A DNA stretch of 38,843 bases from Elusimicrobia bacterium HGW-Elusimicrobia-1 (lineage in GTDB: Bacteria; Elusimicrobiota; Endomicrobiia; PHAN01), in the NCBI GenBank assembly GCA_002841695.1, contig PHAN01000020.1:1-38843 (forward strand), written 5' to 3'. How positions within the stretch are numbered: the stretch's first letter is position 1; each line of letters opens with the position of its first letter. Both the position numbers and the translations under genes were made by a program. Shown piece by piece: positions 35,239-38,843 of the stretch. The notes below the pieces were generated by a model. It was not told the DNA's origin, searched no databases, and saw nothing but the letters and a program-made list of their open reading frames with translations.

Positions 35239-36056
35239 TTGAACATTACCAGATAGTAATAAACGAGCGGCGCGGTGAAGATGAAGGAATCAAATCTGTC
35301 GAGCATTCCGCCGTGACCGGGCAATAGCGTGTCGGAATCTTTTATGTCGGCGTCGCGCTTGATGAGCGACTCGGACAAGTCGGAGAACTGTGAGAACACG
35401 GCTATGAAAAATCCCAGAACGGCCAGTTCCATCACCGTGACGTAGGCGCCCATAAGCATTTTTCCGGCCACGGCCGCGGATACCGCGCCGGCCGCAAGGG
35501 CGGCGATGAGACCTTCGACGGATTTTTTGGGGCTTATCGCCGAGGCGAGACGGTTCCTGCCGAATTTTACGCCGAAAAAATACGCTGCGGTGTCGAGTAT
35601 CCATATCACCGCAAACAGCAAAAGCACCCATTCCCTGCCGTACGGATTGATATCGCGCATTTTGCCCAGATGAGCCAGCGCCCAGGGCATCAGGAATATC
35701 CCGTAGAAAGTAACGCCGATTCTGCCGACGGCGCCCGAGACATCGCCGCGAAAAAGTTCTATGGCGTTAAGAGCCATCAGCACGACGGTAAGGGTTATGG
35801 CCGCCAGTTGATGGTCGGCCTTTTGGCTGAAAGCCGTGGAAGACGCGAACAGCGCGACGAAAACCAGGTATCCGCCCACTATTCCGGGAATTACCCGCGG
35901 AGCGTAACCGGCCTTGCGGGCAATCAGAAAAAATTCGTTAAGCGAAAAAAGCGTGATGCCGCTGACAAGTATAAAATACGGTATCCCGCCCCACCAAAGA
36001 GAGAGTATAATCAGGGGAATGCCGACGACGGCTGTAAGTATTCTGGGCAGTATCAT
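35235..36056 (-). CDS. cdsA: Phosphatidate cytidylyltransferase CdsA
   Basis: A 273-residue integral membrane enzyme that makes CDP-diacylglycerol for phospholipid synthesis. About eight hydrophobic segments are seen. The CdsA signature near the C-terminus is complete: SLIKRDADIKDSDTLLPGHGG then MLDRFDS. I start at ATG 36056, which has GGGAG seven bases upstream and opens MILPRILTAVVGIPLI as in homologues. The longer reading to 36155 only overlaps uppS out of frame. It lies 28 bp after uppS. Confidence 0.95.
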   Translation of the reverse strand: MILPRILTAVVGIPLIILSLWWGGIPYFILVSGITLFSLNEFFLIARKAGYAPRVIPGIVGGYLVFVALFASSTAFSQKADHQLAAITLTVVLMALNAIELFRGDVSGAVGRIGVTFYGIFLMPWALAHLGKMRDINPYGREWVLLLFAVIWILDTAAYFFGVKFGRNRLASAISPKKSVEGLIAALAAGAVSAAVAGKMLMGAYVTVMELAVLGFFIAVFSQFSDLSESLIKRDADIKDSDTLLPGHGGMLDRFDSFIFTAPLVYYYLVMFK

Positions 36057-36084
36057 TATTGTTCTCCCTCGGACGACGACGGAT

Positions 36085-36768
36085 TCAGATGCGCCCGTAG
36101 CGCCGCAAACGTCCGGAGAACTCCTTAATAGCCAGCAGGAGCTCGTCCTTATCAAAGTCAGGCCACAAAGTATCGGTCAAATAAAATTCCGAGTAGGCGA
36201 TTTGAAACAAAAGAAAATTTGAGATGCGCTGTTCGCCGGATGTCCTTATCACAAGGTCGGGATCGGGCATATCGCCCGTATAGAGGTAGCGGCGGAAGAT
36301 TTTTTCATCGACGTTTTTAACGCCGTCGGCCGCTATCGAATTGACCGCGCGGATTATTTCCTGACGGGAGCCGTAGTTAAGCGCTATATTGAAAATCAGC
36401 CCCGTGTTGGCCGCGGTATCGGAGGATATCTGCTCGGCGGCCTTGCGGGCGGCGGCGGGCAGGCGCGACAAATCGCCGATTATGTTGACTTTTACGTTGT
36501 TTGACGCTATGCGGCGGCCCTCTTTGCGCACGTACTCGCGCAGAAGAGACATCAAAGCGGAAACTTCGGCTCGGGGACGCTCCCAGTTTTCCGTGGAGAA
36601 AGAGTATACGGTCAGATATTTTATGCCTATTTCCGACGACGCCTCGACAATGGCCGTAAGCGCCTTCATGCCGGCGCGGTGTCCCAGAACCCGCGGCAAC
36701 CCGCGACGGGCGGCCCACCGGCCGTTGCCGTCCATTATTATGGCCACGTGAGACGGAATATTAGACAT
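36085..36768 (-). CDS. uppS: Undecaprenyl diphosphate synthase UppS
   Basis: A 227-residue cis-prenyltransferase that makes the C55 lipid carrier for cell-wall and O-antigen glycans. The start MSNIPSHVAIIMDGNGRWA has catalytic Asp13. HRAGMKAL, YSFSTENWERP, NIALNYGSRQEI and PDPDLVIRTSGEQRISNFLLFQIAYSEFYL are canonical. ATG 36768 gives the usual length; an in-frame TTG lies 42 bases upstream. No clear Shine-Dalgarno is visible. Its product would feed the O-antigen-ligase-type proteins in the same window. Confidence 0.96.
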   Translation of the reverse strand: MSNIPSHVAIIMDGNGRWAARRGLPRVLGHRAGMKALTAIVEASSEIGIKYLTVYSFSTENWERPRAEVSALMSLLREYVRKEGRRIASNNVKVNIIGDLSRLPAAARKAAEQISSDTAANTGLIFNIALNYGSRQEIIRAVNSIAADGVKNVDEKIFRRYLYTGDMPDPDLVIRTSGEQRISNFLLFQIAYSEFYLTDTLWPDFDKDELLLAIKEFSGRLRRYGRI

Positions 36769-36835
36769 TCGGGAAGTATCGGACGGCCGCAGCCGATTAT
36801 GTAAAACCAAAAAAAGCGGCGATGGGCCTGAGGGA

Positions 36836-37393
36836 CTATTCCTTGATTTCTTTTTCTTTGAGCGCCAGGAATTCGTCTATTTTTTTTATGTAGGCGTCGG
36901 TGAGCTTCTGCACGTCGGTGTCGAGTTTTTTTCTGGCGTCTTCGGACAGCGAACTTTCTTTCTCGAGTTTTTTCGATTTTTCAAGAGCGTCCCGCCGCTC
37001 ATTGCGCACGGCCACTCTGAAATCCTCGGCCAGTTTATGGGCGGACTTAACGAGTTCCCCCCGGCGCTCCTGCGTAAGAGGCGGAAGTCCCAGACGTATC
37101 GCTTTGCCGTCGTTTTGAGGCGTGATGCCGAGTTCGGATTTGAGTATCGCCTTTTCTATGGCGGGAAGCTGCGAAACATCCCACGGCCTTATCTCGATAG
37201 TTCGCGGCTCGGGCACGGAAATAGAGGCCAGCTGGTTAACGCTCATCATGGAACCGTATGACTCTACCTTTACGTTGTCGAGCAGCGAAGCGGTCGCGCG
37301 GCCGGTGCGCACGGACGCCAATTCGCCGCGAAACTTCTCCACGGTCTTTTTCATTAAATCTTCGCAAAAAGAAATTACCTGTTTGGGATCCAT
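36836..37393 (-). CDS. frr: Ribosome recycling factor Frr
   Basis: A 185-residue RRF that splits post-termination ribosomes with EF-G. It has the three-helix-bundle signatures LASVRTGRATASLLDNVKV, SISVPEPRTIEIRPWD, AILKSELGITPQNDGK and RLGLPPLTQERRGELVK, and ends with a lysine/glutamate-rich helix. GAGGA lies just upstream of ATG 37393, 12 bp after pyrH. The pyrH-frr-uppS-cdsA-dxr-rseP order is widely conserved. Confidence 0.97.
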   Translation of the reverse strand: MDPKQVISFCEDLMKKTVEKFRGELASVRTGRATASLLDNVKVESYGSMMSVNQLASISVPEPRTIEIRPWDVSQLPAIEKAILKSELGITPQNDGKAIRLGLPPLTQERRGELVKSAHKLAEDFRVAVRNERRDALEKSKKLEKESSLSEDARKKLDTDVQKLTDAYIKKIDEFLALKEKEIKE

Positions 37394-37405
37394 TGTTTTT
37401 TCCTC

Positions 37406-38110
37406 TTATTTCGGCGAAGCGGTCACGAGCGTGCCGATTTTTTTTCCTGCGACTATCTGCGAGAGACCGCCGCGGAGGGCGAAATCGTAAACAAGCACGG
37501 GCAGATTGCCTTCCCTGCACAGCGCGAAAGCCGCCGCGTCCATTATGCCCAGGCGCTTGGCTATGGCCTCGTCGAAAGTGACATTTTCGTATTTTTTTGC
37601 CGAAGGATTTTTGCGCGGGTCGGAATCGTAAACGCCGTCGACCTGAGTGGCCTTTACAAGCAAGTCGGCGCCTATTTCAAGAGCGCGCGAGGCGGCCGCG
37701 GTGTCGGTGGTAAAAAACGGACGTCCCGTGCCGCCGGCGAAAATCACGACTTTACCGCCGGAAAGAAGTCCGCGCACATTGTCGCAGGAATCCGCCTCAA
37801 GCGACGGGCCGTCGGACAGAGCCGAAACTACCGCCGACGGAACCTTGACGGCCGCAAGCGCTTCTTTTACGGCCAACGCGTTGACGACTGTGGCGTACAT
37901 TCCTATGTAATCCGCGGCGGCGCGCTCTATGGCCGTCTGCCTTCCGCCGCGCCAGATGTTTCCCCCGCCCACGACGACCGCTATTGCGGCGTTCGAGGCG
38001 GCATCCTTGATTTCGGAAGCCACAAGCGCCAGCGAGGCGGCGTCGAGCGGGCCGGACTCGCCGGATAATGTCTCTCCCGAAAGTTTAAGCAGGATGCGTT
38101 TAGGTTTCAT
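37406..38110 (-). CDS. pyrH: Uridylate kinase PyrH
   Basis: A 234-residue bacterial UMP kinase of the amino-acid-kinase fold, making UDP from UMP. LLKLSGETL, VVVGGGNIWRG, DYIGMYATVVNALAVKEAL, FAGGTGRPFFTTDTAAASRALEIGAD and KATQVDGVYDSDPRKNPSA cover the ATP- and UMP-binding loops. It starts 89 bp after tsf, the gap being occupied by palindromic sequence. Confidence 0.97.
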   Translation of the reverse strand: MKPKRILLKLSGETLSGESGPLDAASLALVASEIKDAASNAAIAVVVGGGNIWRGGRQTAIERAAADYIGMYATVVNALAVKEALAAVKVPSAVVSALSDGPSLEADSCDNVRGLLSGGKVVIFAGGTGRPFFTTDTAAASRALEIGADLLVKATQVDGVYDSDPRKNPSAKKYENVTFDEAIAKRLGIMDAAAFALCREGNLPVLVYDFALRGGLSQIVAGKKIGTLVTASPK

Positions 38111-38134
38111 TATTTTTTTAAGCGAGATTGCTTT

Positions 38135-38150
38135 CCCCGCTTGCGCGGGG
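38135..38150 (-). other. GC hairpin with GCAA tetraloop between tsf and pyrH
   Basis: On the transcribed strand CCCCGC and GCGGGG pair perfectly around GCAA, a GNRA loop. The following bases are A-rich, not a T-run, so it is not an intrinsic terminator. It may stabilise the processed transcript end or belong to the neighbouring repeat. Confidence 0.5.
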
Positions 38151-38164
38151 GCGGACTGTCAAGC

Positions 38165-38188
38165 AGGGGCGTATAATTATACGCCCCT
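38165..38188. repeat. Perfect 24-bp palindrome between tsf and pyrH
   Basis: The two 12-bp arms AGGGGCGTATAA and TTATACGCCCCT are exactly complementary with no loop. The flank reads CTACAAC on the plus strand, recalling the CGCTACAAAA end of the 6617-6703 element. It is therefore probably a second, simpler member of one dispersed repeat family. The palindrome includes TATAAT, but no -35 stands at a usable distance. Confidence 0.75.
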
Positions 38189-38199
38189 ACAACTCCGTC

Positions 38200-38799
38200 T
38201 CATTCCTCGCCCAGACGGAAACGGGCGAATTTCTTTACGACTATATTCTCGCCGATCTTTGAGACGGCGGCGGTTATTATGTCTTTAACTTTTGTTTTGC
38301 CCGAAGGTTCCCTCATATGGGGCTGCTCCAACAGGCAGACCTGCGCGTAAAACTTGTCGAGTTTGCCGGGCATTATCTTTTCTATAACGGCATCGGGCTT
38401 CTTTTCTTCTTTGAGCTGATGAGCGTATATTTCGCGCTCCTTTTCGACAACGTCGGCGGGCACGTCCTCTTTTTTTATCCAGAGGGGATTGGCGGCCGCT
38501 ATTTGCATGGCAATTTCCTTGACGAGCGCCTGAAACTCGGGCAGTCGGGCCACGAAGTCGGTTTCGCAGTTGACTTCGATCAAAACGCCCAGCTTGCCGC
38601 CTGCGTGTATGTAGGATTCTACCAAGCCCTGCCCCGTCGCGCGGGTCGATTTCTTCACGGCCATCGCAAGGCCTTTTTTTCTGAGCGCTTCTATGGCTTT
38701 GGTAATGTCTCCGCCCGATTCCTGAAGGGCTTTTTTGCAATCGACTATTCCGGCTCCCGTCATAGAGCGTAATTTTTGGATGTTTTCCACGGTAGGCAT
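38200..38799 (-). CDS. tsf: Elongation factor Ts
   Basis: A 199-residue short-form EF-Ts, the nucleotide exchange factor for EF-Tu. It has the UBA-like N-terminus (IQKLRSMTGAGIVDCKKAL), GLVESYIHAGGKLGVLIEVNCETDFVAR with the Asp81-Phe82 pair that contacts EF-Tu, and a C-terminal module VCLLEQPHMREPS...VKDIITAAVSKIGENI. E. coli EF-Ts is about 283 residues; the short form lacks the second subdomain and coiled coil, as in many other phyla. AAGGAG (38809-38814) stands nine bases before ATG 38799. rpsB is usually upstream and would lie past the window edge. Confidence 0.96.
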   Translation of the reverse strand: MPTVENIQKLRSMTGAGIVDCKKALQESGGDITKAIEALRKKGLAMAVKKSTRATGQGLVESYIHAGGKLGVLIEVNCETDFVARLPEFQALVKEIAMQIAAANPLWIKKEDVPADVVEKEREIYAHQLKEEKKPDAVIEKIMPGKLDKFYAQVCLLEQPHMREPSGKTKVKDIITAAVSKIGENIVVKKFARFRLGEE

Positions 38800-38843
38800 T
38801 TATATCATCTCCTTAATTTAAGATACGGCGGGCGAAACTTGAG

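Noticed and set aside
38134-38162. TTGACA at 38157-38162 as a pyrH promoter
   Set aside because: No -10-like hexamer at 16-19 bp; the expected position reads CGGGGA or similar.
1-38843. CRISPR arrays, tRNA/rRNA genes, transposase genes, defence systems
   Set aside because: Read through all gaps between genes; none holds spaced direct repeats, tRNA-like folds or transposase motifs.

Overview
The window is a 38.8 kb stretch of a bacterial chromosome in which all 36 genes I can support lie on the minus strand, so transcription runs from the right edge to the left. It is dense, GC-rich and mostly housekeeping. ATGA or GTGA stop/start overlaps join many neighbours. The gene set suggests a free-living, Gram-negative-type bacterium: MEP isoprenoid genes, MurA, a SpoIID-type glycan hydrolase, a PorV/PorQ-like outer-membrane beta-barrel and O-antigen-ligase-type membrane proteins. 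Elusimicrobiota or a neighbouring uncultured phylum would fit (short EF-Ts, TPR-bearing ligases, GC-rich genes with T-runs, 'FVTLSETKG/LRFAQND'-type repeats), but I cannot fix the phylum from sequence alone.

Right to left, the first block is translation and envelope precursors: tsf, pyrH, frr, uppS, cdsA, dxr, rseP, ispG, greA, proS and a TPR protein. A consensus sigma-70 promoter (TTGACA-N18-TATAAT, 28504-28533) and a leader of about 230 nt then introduce rho-rpmE-prfA-prmC-murA, which ends in an intrinsic terminator (about 23167-23197). PrmC modifies the GGQ glutamine of the release factor encoded just upstream of it.

After that terminator a very compact run starts: hisD-hisB-hisH-hisA-hisF-hisI-trpE-trpG-trpD, then a PorV-like barrel gene and two tandem O-antigen-ligase/TPR genes. 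Nearly every junction is an overlap, so amino-acid biosynthesis appears translationally linked to surface-glycan genes. The his set lacks hisG, hisC and hisE, and the trp set lacks trpC, trpF, trpB and trpA, so these must lie elsewhere.

The left block is DNA metabolism: yebC-ruvC-ruvA-ruvB (Holliday-junction processing), a repeat-filled gap, queH (queuosine), a SpoIID-family protein, a PriA homologue whose helicase motifs are all degenerate, and an AddB-like nuclease overlapping priA by 4 bp.

The points most worth a second look are the ATPase-dead-looking PriA beside AddB, the fused his-trp-surface operon, a dispersed repeat that supplies the C-terminus and stop codon of an O-antigen-ligase gene, the rho leader with a C-rich, G-poor segment, a 27-residue insertion in Dxr, and a possibly near-leaderless hisD. 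I saw no CRISPR, tRNA, rRNA, insertion sequence or defence island, and no clear previously undescribed system.
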